24,524 nt of DNA from CAZCJA01 sp964499015 (lineage in GTDB: Bacteria; Elusimicrobiota; Elusimicrobia; F11): positions 1 to 24,524 of the forward strand of contig CAZCJA010000033.1 in the NCBI GenBank assembly GCA_964499015.1, given 5' to 3'. The notes below the pieces were generated by a model. That model was given only the letters and a program-made list of their open reading frames with translations, did not search any database and was not told where the DNA came from. Made by a program: the position numbers and the translations under genes. Shown piece after piece: positions 8,851 through 14,527 of this stretch (position 1 is its first letter; the number at the start of each line of letters is the position of its first letter).

Positions 8851-9624
8851 ATGAAATTAAAAGACAAAGTCGTCGTTATCACCGGGGCTTCCAGCGGTAT
8901 CGGCAAGGAGCTCGCCATGCAAATGGCCGCCAAGGGCGCCAAAGTGGTTCTCGCCGCGCGCAATGCGGCGGAGCTTGGCCGCGCCGTGGCGGAGATCCGC
9001 GCCAAAGGCGGAGAAGCGATCAGCATTCCAACCGACGTCACCAGCCGCGCGCAGATGATTTATCTCGCTGAAAAAGCGTTCGAGTGGTTTAAGCGCATTG
9101 ATGTTTTTATTTCCAATGCCGGTATTTCGACGCCGCCCGGCACGTTCATGCAAAACAGCGAGACCGACGTGCGCGCCGTTATGGACACCAATTTCATGGC
9201 CGGGGCCTATGCTGTTTGGGCCGCGGTGCCGCTTATGGAGAAAACGGGGGGGCTGATGGTGTTTGTCACCTCCATCGTGGGGAAGCGCGGCATCGCCACC
9301 AGCGCGGCCTATTGCGCCTCCAAATTCGCGATGCAGGGCCTGGCCGAATCGATCCGTCCGGAACTGAAGAAGAAAAACATCCGCGTGATGACGGTTTGCC
9401 CGCCGGGCGTCGATACGCCGTTTTTTACGAAGCATGGCCGTGGCGGAAAACGAAGTTTTCCGCTCCACCCGGTCGATAAAATTTGCAAAATCATTGTCGA
9501 CGGATGCGAGAAAGAGAAGCGGGAGCTTCTCCCGACCGCGGACGCCAAGCTTTTGCACTGGGGGAATGTGTTTTTTCCGGGGCTAATGGATTGGGCCATC
9601 GCCAAAAACAAAAAAATCACATGA
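8851..9624 (+). CDS. Short-chain dehydrogenase/reductase (classical SDR)
   Basis: A 257-aa cytosolic NAD(P)-dependent oxidoreductase of the classical SDR type. The cofactor motif TGASSGIG is at residues 11-18, the NAG motif at 89-91, and the catalytic Ser141, Tyr154 and Lys158 (Y-C-A-S-K) are all present. The Arg37 after the second strand (AAR) points to NADP(H). The substrate cannot be read from sequence. The C-terminal hydrophobic stretch (GNVFFPGLMDWAI) resembles that of SDRs acting on lipids or steroids at membranes, but this is only suggestive. The start is fixed by the canonical distance from Met1 to TGASSGIG. No Shine-Dalgarno is visible, and the ATG sits 8 nt after the T-tract of the preceding terminator, so its expression signal is unclear. 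The next gene follows after 10 nt. Confidence 0.93.
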   Translation: MKLKDKVVVITGASSGIGKELAMQMAAKGAKVVLAARNAAELGRAVAEIRAKGGEAISIPTDVTSRAQMIYLAEKAFEWFKRIDVFISNAGISTPPGTFMQNSETDVRAVMDTNFMAGAYAVWAAVPLMEKTGGLMVFVTSIVGKRGIATSAAYCASKFAMQGLAESIRPELKKKNIRVMTVCPPGVDTPFFTKHGRGGKRSFPLHPVDKICKIIVDGCEKEKRELLPTADAKLLHWGNVFFPGLMDWAIAKNKKIT

Positions 9625-9634
9625 GGAGTCGCAA

Positions 9635-10198
9635 ATGAAGAAAATGATTCTTGGAATGGTTTTGGGAGCTGTGGTTTACTTTGCGTGGGGAGCCGTTTCC
9701 TGGATGGCGCTGCCGTTTCATAATAAATCGATGAAACCGCTGCCCGAGCAACAATTGGTTTCAGATACCCTCAAAGTGGTGGTCAAGGAATCTGGTTTTT
9801 ATGCGTTTCCACATCATCAGCCAGGCGCTAGCAAGGAAGAGATGGAAGCCTGTATGGCTCGGCACAAAGCGGGACCGGTCGGCGTGCTTGTTTTTAGTCC
9901 AGAGGGAAATGATCCCATGAGCCCCGGAAAATTTTTGATCAGTTTCTTGATTGGTTTGACCGCCTCTATTGTTTCCATGCTCATCCTCACGTTTTCGCGC
10001 GATCGTGTTCAAGGCTTGGGGGCACGTGTGCTTTTGTTGGCGACGATAGGTTTTATGGGATGGGTAACGTCGGACTTAATGTATTGGAATTGGTTCGCTT
10101 TTCCCTGTGATTTCGTGTTCGCAAATCTGATCGATTGGTTAGCTCAGTTTGCTCTGCTCGGGCTTGTTTTGCACAAGTTCGTGCCGACGTACGAGTAA
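9635..10198 (+). CDS. Conserved-type membrane protein of unknown function, four predicted helices
   Basis: A 187-aa protein that I do not recognise as a named family. Hydrophobic segments lie at about residues 3-25, 107-130, 139-160 and 165-183. A loop of about 75 residues after the first helix contains FHNKSM, a paired-His FPHHQ stretch and a single Cys. The GAGGAG at 9623-9628, overlapping the SDR stop, is a good ribosome binding site and fixes the start. The last base of its TAA is the first base of the ATG of the next gene (TAATG), so translation is probably coupled. It is likely in one transcription unit with the SDR and the GGDEF protein. A membrane partner for either is possible but is not shown by the sequence. 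Confidence 0.8.
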   Translation: MKKMILGMVLGAVVYFAWGAVSWMALPFHNKSMKPLPEQQLVSDTLKVVVKESGFYAFPHHQPGASKEEMEACMARHKAGPVGVLVFSPEGNDPMSPGKFLISFLIGLTASIVSMLILTFSRDRVQGLGARVLLLATIGFMGWVTSDLMYWNWFAFPCDFVFANLIDWLAQFALLGLVLHKFVPTYE

Positions 10199-10716
10199 TG
10201 CCGGAACAAGTGGTTCCGCCGCCGCAGGAGTCCCTGCGGGATAACGTCACTCAGCTCTACAATCGCCGGCATTTGCTGCGCCGTTTGCAGGAAGCCATGG
10301 CCAAAAGCGAACGCCAGAAAGAACGCTTCGCGCTGGTGCTCTGGGACATCGAAGGGTTCGGACAATTTAACAACGAGTTCGGGCAAGGCGAGGGGGACGA
10401 GTTCCTGCGCCGCGTCGCTGCCACGATCCGCCAGGCGCTGCGCGTTTATGATGAGGCGTTTCGCTCCGGTTCGGACGAATTCTGCGCGATCCTGACGCCG
10501 GCTGATGAGAAGATCGCCGCGGACGTAATGGAGCGTGTGCGCCGCGTGGTGTCGACCAATTTGTTCGAATCGGGAACGCCGTACGGGTCGCACAAATTCA
10601 CCATTTGGTCGGCCGCGGTGTTTTTCCCGAGCCCGGAAAAACTTCCGGAAGCGCTTTTGCACGCGGCCGAACAAGCTCTTTATAAATCTCAAATGACCGC
10701 TAAAAAGGATTCTTAA
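10198..10716 (+). CDS. GGDEF-domain protein with GSDEF signature and intact RxxD I-site
   Basis: A 172-aa protein that is one GGDEF domain without a sensor or membrane part. It opens with D-N-V-T-x-L-Y-N-R-R (family: DxLTgLyNRR). The usual D-x-D metal pair is D50-x-E52, the signature is GSDEF (91-95) instead of GGDEF, and R82-V-Y-D85, five residues before it, is a canonical RxxD inhibitory site. Family members make cyclic di-GMP from two GTP, and degenerate ones often act as receptors. Activity is uncertain here. The frame is open further upstream, but the ATG at 10198, overlapping the previous stop as TAATG, gives the normal N-terminus. Two bases separate its stop from the next start. Confidence 0.88.
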   Translation: MPEQVVPPPQESLRDNVTQLYNRRHLLRRLQEAMAKSERQKERFALVLWDIEGFGQFNNEFGQGEGDEFLRRVAATIRQALRVYDEAFRSGSDEFCAILTPADEKIAADVMERVRRVVSTNLFESGTPYGSHKFTIWSAAVFFPSPEKLPEALLHAAEQALYKSQMTAKKDS

Positions 10717-10718
10717 TA

Positions 10719-11177
10719 ATGAAAGACAGCAAATACGTCGTCATCTTTATCGCCATTGGTCTTGCGCTCGCTTACTTTGTCGGCGCTCCTCTTCGTGAGG
10801 ACTCAGCCGGCCAGCCGCAGATCGGCACGCCGCTCGACCGCGGACAGCTGTATGCGGAAGGCACCGTGGCCCTGGATCCGTCCATCGCAGCCAGCGTTCA
10901 GAACTACCCGGCGCTCTTTATTTTTATCCGCACACCGGAAGGCGGAGGCCCGCCCATCGCGGTCCGCCGGATAACGTCACCCCAATTCCCGGTGTCGTTC
11001 ACGCTCACGGAGCAAGACAATATGGCGGGGGAAGGTTTCTATGACGGCGATATTTCCGTGGTGGCCCGGTTGGATCAGGACGGCGCCGCCGGCCCGCGGC
11101 AAGAGGGCGACGTCGAGGCCAAAGCCTCCATTATCAAGGACGGAAACCGCGAAGTTCGGCTCACTCTCGTCCGCTAA
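10719..11177 (+). CDS. Membrane-anchored protein resembling the C-terminal Ig-like domain of CcmI/CycH
   Basis: A 152-aa protein with one N-terminal hydrophobic segment (about residues 6-22, a signal anchor or uncleaved signal) and an outer domain rich in beta strands. The order G-T-V-x-L-D-P, then F-I-F-I-R near GGPPIAVRR, P-V-S-F-T-L, and V-V-A-R-L-D-x-x-G with P-R-Q-E-G-D-V-E matches the last domain of cytochrome c biogenesis protein CcmI (CycH/CcmH C-terminus). In those proteins it follows a TPR region and binds the apocytochrome side of the haem ligation complex. No TPR part or other ccm gene is present here, so a role in cytochrome maturation is unproven. The assignment comes from motif recall, not a search. 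It follows the GGDEF gene after 2 nt. Confidence 0.72.
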   Translation: MKDSKYVVIFIAIGLALAYFVGAPLREDSAGQPQIGTPLDRGQLYAEGTVALDPSIAASVQNYPALFIFIRTPEGGGPPIAVRRITSPQFPVSFTLTEQDNMAGEGFYDGDISVVARLDQDGAAGPRQEGDVEAKASIIKDGNREVRLTLVR

Positions 11178-11199
11178 AAAGAAAGTTTTAAAATAGTTG

Positions 11200-11229
11200 T
11201 TGACATACCCTACGTATGTAGGGTACCAT
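11200..11229 (+). promoter_or_regulatory. Probable lexA promoter giving a leaderless mRNA
   Basis: TTGACA at 11200-11205 is a perfect -35 box. TACCAT at 11224-11229 (4 of 6 to TATAAT) follows after 18 nt. The expected transcription start at about 11235-11237 coincides with the ATG at 11237, and no Shine-Dalgarno is visible upstream. This suggests leaderless translation. Confidence 0.6.
11206..11225. promoter_or_regulatory. lexA operator: Perfect palindromic operator, probable LexA (SOS) box
   Basis: TACCCTAC-GTAT-GTAGGGTA has perfect 8-bp arms around a 4-nt centre. It lies exactly between the -35 and -10 boxes of the lexA promoter. LexA proteins normally repress their own gene, so this is the likely SOS box of this lineage. 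It differs from the E. coli type (CTGT-N8-ACAG) and the Bacillus type (GAAC-N4-GTTC). Confidence 0.78.
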
Positions 11230-11236
11230 CCTGCTC

Positions 11237-11821
11237 ATGAACAATGAGCTGACACCCAAACAGAGCGCCATCCTCGACTTCATTCAGTCTTTCGTCGATG
11301 AGAACCACCGCTCACCTTCGCTGCGCGAAATCGGCAAGCACTTCGATCTGTCGGTCGGCACGGTCCAAGACCAGGTTGAAGCGCTCCGCCGCAAAGGCGC
11401 CCTCGAAAAAGAAGACATGATTTCCCGTGGTCTCCGCTTGGTCACGGGTTTGGGGGAAATTCCGATTTTGGGCCGTGTGCACGCCGGCCCCCTCCACCTG
11501 GCCTTGGAGAATGTCGAAGGCCACCTTCCGGCTTCACGTGGTATGTCCCCGTCCATGCACTTCGCCTTGAAAGTCAAAGGCGACTCCATGATTGACGCCG
11601 GTATCTTGGAAGGCGACAGAATCATCGTCCGCATGCAGCCCGTAGCCAACGAGGGGGACATCGTTGTGGCACGGGTGGACGATGAAACGACTGTAAAGCG
11701 CCTTAAAACCCGCAACGGTAAGAAAACCCTGGAGCCGGCCAATCCGCGCTACCAACCCATCGTTGATACCCCTTTTGAGATTATCGGAGTCGTCGTTGAG
11801 CTGCGGCGAAACTACAAATGA
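11237..11821 (+). CDS. lexA: LexA repressor, SOS response autoprotease
   Basis: A 194-aa protein with the full LexA layout. The N-terminal winged helix-turn-helix (about residues 4-69) has P-S-L-R-E-I-G followed by a recognition helix at about 39-51. The C-terminal protease (about 74-194) has the self-cleavage Ala83-Gly84 bond, nucleophile Ser117 in GDSM and Lys154 in TVKR. These match E. coli Ala84-Gly85, Ser119 and Lys156 closely. Under DNA damage, RecA filaments stimulate self-cleavage and derepress SOS genes. The recognition helix S-V-G-T-V-Q-D-Q-V-E differs from the common S-x-x-T-V-x-x-H-L-x type, which fits the unusual palindrome in its own promoter. Met1 is the only good start and lies at the predicted transcription start. 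A stable hairpin and one or two small ORFs follow on the same strand. Confidence 0.96.
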   Translation: MNNELTPKQSAILDFIQSFVDENHRSPSLREIGKHFDLSVGTVQDQVEALRRKGALEKEDMISRGLRLVTGLGEIPILGRVHAGPLHLALENVEGHLPASRGMSPSMHFALKVKGDSMIDAGILEGDRIIVRMQPVANEGDIVVARVDDETTVKRLKTRNGKKTLEPANPRYQPIVDTPFEIIGVVVELRRNYK

Positions 11822-11847
11822 TCCGGCGTCGCCAAGGCTACGCCGGA
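11822..11847 (+). other. Stable intercistronic hairpin after lexA
   Basis: TCCGGCGT and ACGCCGGA form a perfect 8-bp stem around a 10-nt loop, starting at the base after the lexA stop. No T-tract follows, so it is not a standard terminator. It could shield the lexA mRNA 3' end, lower downstream expression, or be a member of a dispersed repeat family. Confidence 0.6.
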
Positions 11848-11861
11848 CAAGGGAGAATGTA

Positions 11862-12146
11862 ATGAAACGCCAGTTACGCTTTGAAAAACCCGCCCTCGCG
11901 CCGACGTGCAATGGATTTTGCAGCACTCACAGCCCGATCCACACCGTTCGGGAGCCGTTGATTAGCCGTTTTATCGGTTTGTTCCGGGAAGCGAAGCCGT
12001 CCATCCGCAATGCGCGGATCGCCAGCCGGGAAGATATGGTATGGGCCAGAATGAGGGGGGAAATCGAGGGAAACGACACGCCCCTCTCATCCTGGTCCTT
12101 GCCGCTTAAATGGACGCTGCAGAAGGAGAGCCGATGGGCCGCTTAG
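11862..12146 (+). CDS. Small protein of unknown function downstream of lexA
   Basis: A 94-aa ORF starting with ATG 6 nt after GGGAG (11851-11855), on the same strand as lexA and 40 nt after its stop. The protein is basic, with a CNGFC cysteine pair near residues 16-20, a central P-L-I-S-R-F-I-G-L-F segment and several Trp in the C-terminal half. I do not recognise a family. The frame is open further upstream, overlapping lexA, but the ribosome binding site supports 11862. Its position behind a LexA-controlled promoter suggests SOS-linked expression (inference). It could also be a chance ORF, although the start signal is good. Confidence 0.55.
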   Translation: MKRQLRFEKPALAPTCNGFCSTHSPIHTVREPLISRFIGLFREAKPSIRNARIASREDMVWARMRGEIEGNDTPLSSWSLPLKWTLQKESRWAA

Positions 12147-12193
12147 CTTGCTTTATTAAAGAATTGCTGAGCATTAAAGGTGGCCTGGGTTAA
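12134..12193 (+). CDS. Candidate 19-residue peptide ORF at the end of the lexA unit
   Basis: An ATG at 12134 lies 5 nt after AAGGAGAG (12122-12129) and opens a 19-codon frame. It overlaps the last codons of the 94-aa ORF in another frame. The product is short, with a hydrophobic/cationic central part (L-A-C-F-I-K-E-L-L-S-I-K). Its TAA lies in GTTAAC, which also forms the stop of the convergent gene on the other strand. The ribosome binding site is strong, but an ORF this short can occur by chance. Confidence 0.25.
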   Translation: MGRLACFIKELLSIKGGLG

Positions 12194-12996
12194 CGCATCT
12201 CTAATGCTTTAAGAATCAACGCTGCCGTCTCTTCCACAGCATGATTAGTTACGTTGATAATGGGGCAGCCAAGTTCTAAAAAAAAGAGCATGGCTGTTTT
12301 TATTTCTTCTTCTATTGCTGACCGGTTGGTGTAGTCGGATCTCGGGATATTTTCCTGTTCGGCGCGCCGTTGCCGTACCTCTATCAGTTTTTCCGGATCT
12401 ATAGTGAGTCCTACAACGCGCAGGCGCGGGTATTTTTTGATCATTTCATGGTGGGCGCTGCCAACGACAATCGGAATGTTGGCGACTTTATAGCCTTTGT
12501 TAGCCAGGTAAATGCTGGTGGGTGTTTTTGAGGTGCGAGAGATCCCCATGAGAACAATGTCGGCTTTTTCGAGCGTCGGTCCGCTGAGTCCGTCGTCGTG
12601 TTCAACGGTGTAATTAATTGCGGCAATGCGTTGGTCGTATTCCTGGTTGAGTTCGTGTAGGGCGTCCAAATTCGCATGCGCTTGAAGTTGGATCGCACCT
12701 TCCAGAAATTTCATGGCCCCGCCCGTTAAGTCGAATTCAGGGCAACCGTTTTTCTTCGATAAATCCCGAATGCTTTCTTTCATATGTCCAAATACTGTTG
12801 TGTGAAAGATAATGGGATTTTGGGGCATCAATTCGCGGAATAGGAGTTTCAGTTCCTCGCTGTCCTTAATAAAACTGTAAACACGGAAACGAAAGGCGTT
12901 TTTCGGGAACTGGGACATAAGCGCGCGGACGAAATACTCACCTAAGTTGCCCGTGGAATCGGAAAGCAGCGCGATGGTGCGGGGGGGCTTGTCCAT
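12190..12996 (-). CDS. ppsR: Pyruvate phosphate dikinase / PEP synthase regulatory protein (bifunctional kinase-pyrophosphorylase)
   Basis: A 268-aa protein of the DUF299/PPSR family. The enzymes in this family phosphorylate a Thr next to the catalytic His of PPDK or PEP synthase with ADP as donor, and remove it with Pi, releasing PPi. They therefore switch pyruvate-PEP interconversion. The family P-loop G-I-S-R-T-S-K-T-P is at residues 151-159, preceded by A-D-I-V-L-M and followed by T-S-I-Y-L-A. The N-terminal part has the family start I-x-L-L-S-D-S-T-G. Length is normal. It implies a PPDK or PEP synthase elsewhere in the genome. It is convergent with the lexA unit, with stop codons overlapping in GTTAAC. 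It is divergent from the tRNA gene, with only 54 nt between them. No clear Shine-Dalgarno is visible. Confidence 0.95.
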   Translation of the reverse strand: MDKPPRTIALLSDSTGNLGEYFVRALMSQFPKNAFRFRVYSFIKDSEELKLLFRELMPQNPIIFHTTVFGHMKESIRDLSKKNGCPEFDLTGGAMKFLEGAIQLQAHANLDALHELNQEYDQRIAAINYTVEHDDGLSGPTLEKADIVLMGISRTSKTPTSIYLANKGYKVANIPIVVGSAHHEMIKKYPRLRVVGLTIDPEKLIEVRQRRAEQENIPRSDYTNRSAIEEEIKTAMLFFLELGCPIINVTNHAVEETAALILKALEMR

Positions 12997-13015
12997 AGGC
13001 GTAGACTTTAGTGAT

Positions 13016-13045
13016 TTGCTTACCTGAATACCAGTATGCTATACG
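13016..13045 (+). promoter_or_regulatory. Possible tRNA-fMet promoter
   Basis: TTGCTT (13016-13021) and TATACG (13040-13045), 18 nt apart, precede the tRNA. An overlapping TATGCT at 13035-13040 is an alternative -10. The start would then be very close to tRNA position 1. The match is modest. Confidence 0.35.
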
Positions 13046-13050
13046 TACTG

Positions 13051-13127
<77 letters not shown>

Positions 13128-13143
13128 TTTAAGCATTCACTTG

Positions 13144-13180
13144 AAAGCCTTTCACGTTTTGGACGTGAAGGGCTTTTTTT
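13144..13180 (+). terminator. Rho-independent terminator after tRNA-fMet, possibly bidirectional
   Basis: AAAGCCTTTCACGT (13144-13157) pairs with ACGTGAAGGGCTTT (13163-13176), 14 bp with one G-T wobble and a 5-nt loop, followed by Ts to 13180. It lies between the tRNA and the 3' end of the convergent LysR gene (stop at 13193). The A-run before the stem could let it serve that gene weakly too. Confidence 0.85.
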
Positions 13181-13192
13181 ATGTCCACCCGC

Positions 13193-14092
13193 CTATTTTT
13201 TACTAAAAAACCAATGGATTAAAGTTTGTTCCGCACGCGATAATTGCCGGCCACGTTTGGTCGCGATTCCAGCTTTGCGATAAAACGGTCCTTCCGCAAA
13301 GGGGATGCTTTTTAGCGTTTTGTTTTTTACCTCCAGCAAAACGGCGGCCTCGGGAAGAATGGAAACACCTCCACCCACCTCCACCACGCGTTTTAATGTT
13401 TCGATGTTCTCTTCCTCGTGAATAACGTTAACGCTAATGCCGTGTTTGCTGAAAATACCATCGATTAATTGGCGCGTCTGAAGGTTTTTATAGAAAGCGA
13501 CAAAGGATTCATTTTGCAGATCGGAAAGTGACACGCGCGATTTTCTGGCGTTGGGATGGTAGGGCGAACAAATATAGTTGAGTTTTTCCTCTATGAATGG
13601 GTGGATTTCGAATTTTTCAGATTCCGCACAGGGCAAGATGACAATGCCGATGTCGCAGGTTCCCGATAGCACCTCGGCAAGGATTCGGTCGGAATGGGAA
13701 TATTCCAAGTTCAATTTAATTTTTGGAAATTTTTTCATGAAGTTTCTTATTAATGGCGGCAATAGGTGAAGCCCCACGCTGTAAGCTGATTTGACCAAAA
13801 CGCTTCCTGAAATTTCGTCGGGAAGCTGTTGGATTTCCTCTTTAACTTTTCTTTCCGTCTCCAGTATGGACCTCGATGCTTCCAGTAGCAAAAGGCCTTC
13901 CGGCGTAAGGAGGAACTGTCCTTTTGTTCTCTCGATAAGTTTCTTTCCGAAATGTTTCTCTAGAAAAGCGAGTTGCTGGCTGATCGCGGATTGGGTTAAA
14001 AAACTTAAGGCTGCCGCTTGCCGAAAACTTTTTGTTTTCGCCAAGTCTCGGAACGTCTTGAAATATTCAAGGCAAAGTCGGGATCCTTTCAT
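13193..14092 (-). CDS. LysR-type transcriptional regulator
   Basis: A 299-aa regulator with the LysR layout. The N-terminal winged helix (about residues 5-65) is L-E-Y-F-K-T-F...S-F-R-Q-A-A...L-T-Q-S-A-I-S-Q-Q-L-A-x-L-E-K-H-F-G-K-K-L-I-E-R. It is followed by a coiled linker helix and a two-lobed effector domain from about residue 90 (S-G-S-V-L-V-K-S-A-Y-S, G-T-C-D-I-G-I-V, V-G-G-G-V-S-I-L-P). ATG at 14092 is preferred over an in-frame TTG at 14116, because the TTG lies inside a strong dyad (14097-14122) that looks like a LysR binding site. No Shine-Dalgarno is visible for either. The gene is divergent from the methylmalonyl-CoA cassette, the usual arrangement for a LysR protein and its target operon. 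The effector is unknown; an acyl-CoA or organic acid would fit. The gene looks more A+T rich than its neighbours. Confidence 0.92.
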   Translation of the reverse strand: MKGSRLCLEYFKTFRDLAKTKSFRQAAALSFLTQSAISQQLAFLEKHFGKKLIERTKGQFLLTPEGLLLLEASRSILETERKVKEEIQQLPDEISGSVLVKSAYSVGLHLLPPLIRNFMKKFPKIKLNLEYSHSDRILAEVLSGTCDIGIVILPCAESEKFEIHPFIEEKLNYICSPYHPNARKSRVSLSDLQNESFVAFYKNLQTRQLIDGIFSKHGISVNVIHEEENIETLKRVVEVGGGVSILPEAAVLLEVKNKTLKSIPFAEGPFYRKAGIATKRGRQLSRAEQTLIHWFFSKK

Positions 14093-14096
14093 GCGA

Positions 14097-14122
14097 TTAG
14101 TATTGCTTATCGGCAATATTAA
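14097..14122. promoter_or_regulatory. Dyad between lysR and the carboxyltransferase cassette, probable LysR-type box
   Basis: TTAGTATTGC, six bases, then GCAATATTAA: 10-bp arms with 9 of 10 matched. It contains ATTGC-N6-GCAAT and so fits the T-N11-A LysR pattern. It starts 4 nt upstream of the lysR ATG at 14092, as expected for autorepression, and about 70 nt upstream of the divergent cassette. Confidence 0.6.
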
Positions 14123-14136
14123 CGCAATGAGTTGGA

Positions 14137-14151
14137 AATCACGGCGTGATT
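14137..14151. promoter_or_regulatory. Second perfect dyad in the divergent promoter region
   Basis: AATCAC-GGC-GTGATT has perfect 6-bp arms and lies between the LysR-type dyad and the first cassette gene. It could be an accessory regulator site or a chance palindrome. Confidence 0.3.
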
Positions 14152-14180
14152 AAACAACAATAAGCTGAAGGAATAAGTAA

Positions 14181-14186
14181 AGGAGG
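14181..14186 (+). promoter_or_regulatory. Shine-Dalgarno AGGAGG selecting a GTG start
   Basis: AGGAGG precedes GTG at 14192 by 5 nt. An ATG one base earlier (14190) reads directly into TGA, so GTG is the start. Confidence 0.8.
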
Positions 14187-14191
14187 TTTAT

Positions 14192-14524
14192 GTGACGACA
14201 AAAACTCGGTCACCCAAGAAAGCTGACAGTTCAGCACAGAATAAAAATGAAAAAGAGATTTCGCCTGAAATTGATTATCCGCGAGATCGGGAAAATATCG
14301 GGATTGGACATTACGCCATTCGCATATCGGCGCAAGCCGGGTCCGATGTCGAGATTTCATTTGATGGGGGGACATGGATCTCCTGTCGCTATGCGGCCGG
14401 GCATTGGTGGTTTGATTGGAACCCCGGAGTCAAGGGCACGCATGCGATCACCGTGAGAGCCCGCGGCGCACAAGACAAATGGCGGTTATCCAAAGAGGTT
14501 CGCTTCCACGTCGTTGATAATTAA
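14192..14524 (+). CDS. Small beta-rich protein of unknown function, first gene of the cassette
   Basis: A 110-aa protein with a GTG start behind a strong AGGAGG. Residues 1-30 are charged and low in complexity (many Lys, Ser, Ala). The rest looks like one Ig-like beta sandwich: alternating Y-A-I-R-I-S-A, V-E-I-S-F-D-G-G-T-W, an aromatic turn H-W-W-F-D-W and H-A-I-T-V-R-A-R-G, ending V-R-F-H-V-V. There is no signal peptide or membrane helix, so it is probably cytosolic. I do not recognise a named family. It could be a carbohydrate-binding-like or scaffold domain. Its stop is 3 nt before the carboxyltransferase start, so it is co-translated with that subunit, and a structural or assembly role for the biotin enzyme is a reasonable guess. 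Confidence 0.8.
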   Translation: MTTKTRSPKKADSSAQNKNEKEISPEIDYPRDRENIGIGHYAIRISAQAGSDVEISFDGGTWISCRYAAGHWWFDWNPGVKGTHAITVRARGAQDKWRLSKEVRFHVVDN

Positions 14525-14527
14525 ACA

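Noticed and set aside
8857..9558. A 233-codon reverse-strand ORF opposite the SDR gene
   Set aside because: It lies exactly opposite conserved SDR codons and has a composition rich in Arg, His and Gly, as expected for an antisense shadow.
10135..10197. Extended start for the GGDEF protein
   Set aside because: The extra codons overlap the end of the membrane protein gene, and the ATG at 10198 in TAATG gives the normal family N-terminus.
10238..10980. Repeated 12-mer GGATAACGTCAC (near 10239 and 10969)
   Set aside because: Both copies lie within coding sequence in unrelated genes, with no shared flanks or dyad, so chance is sufficient.
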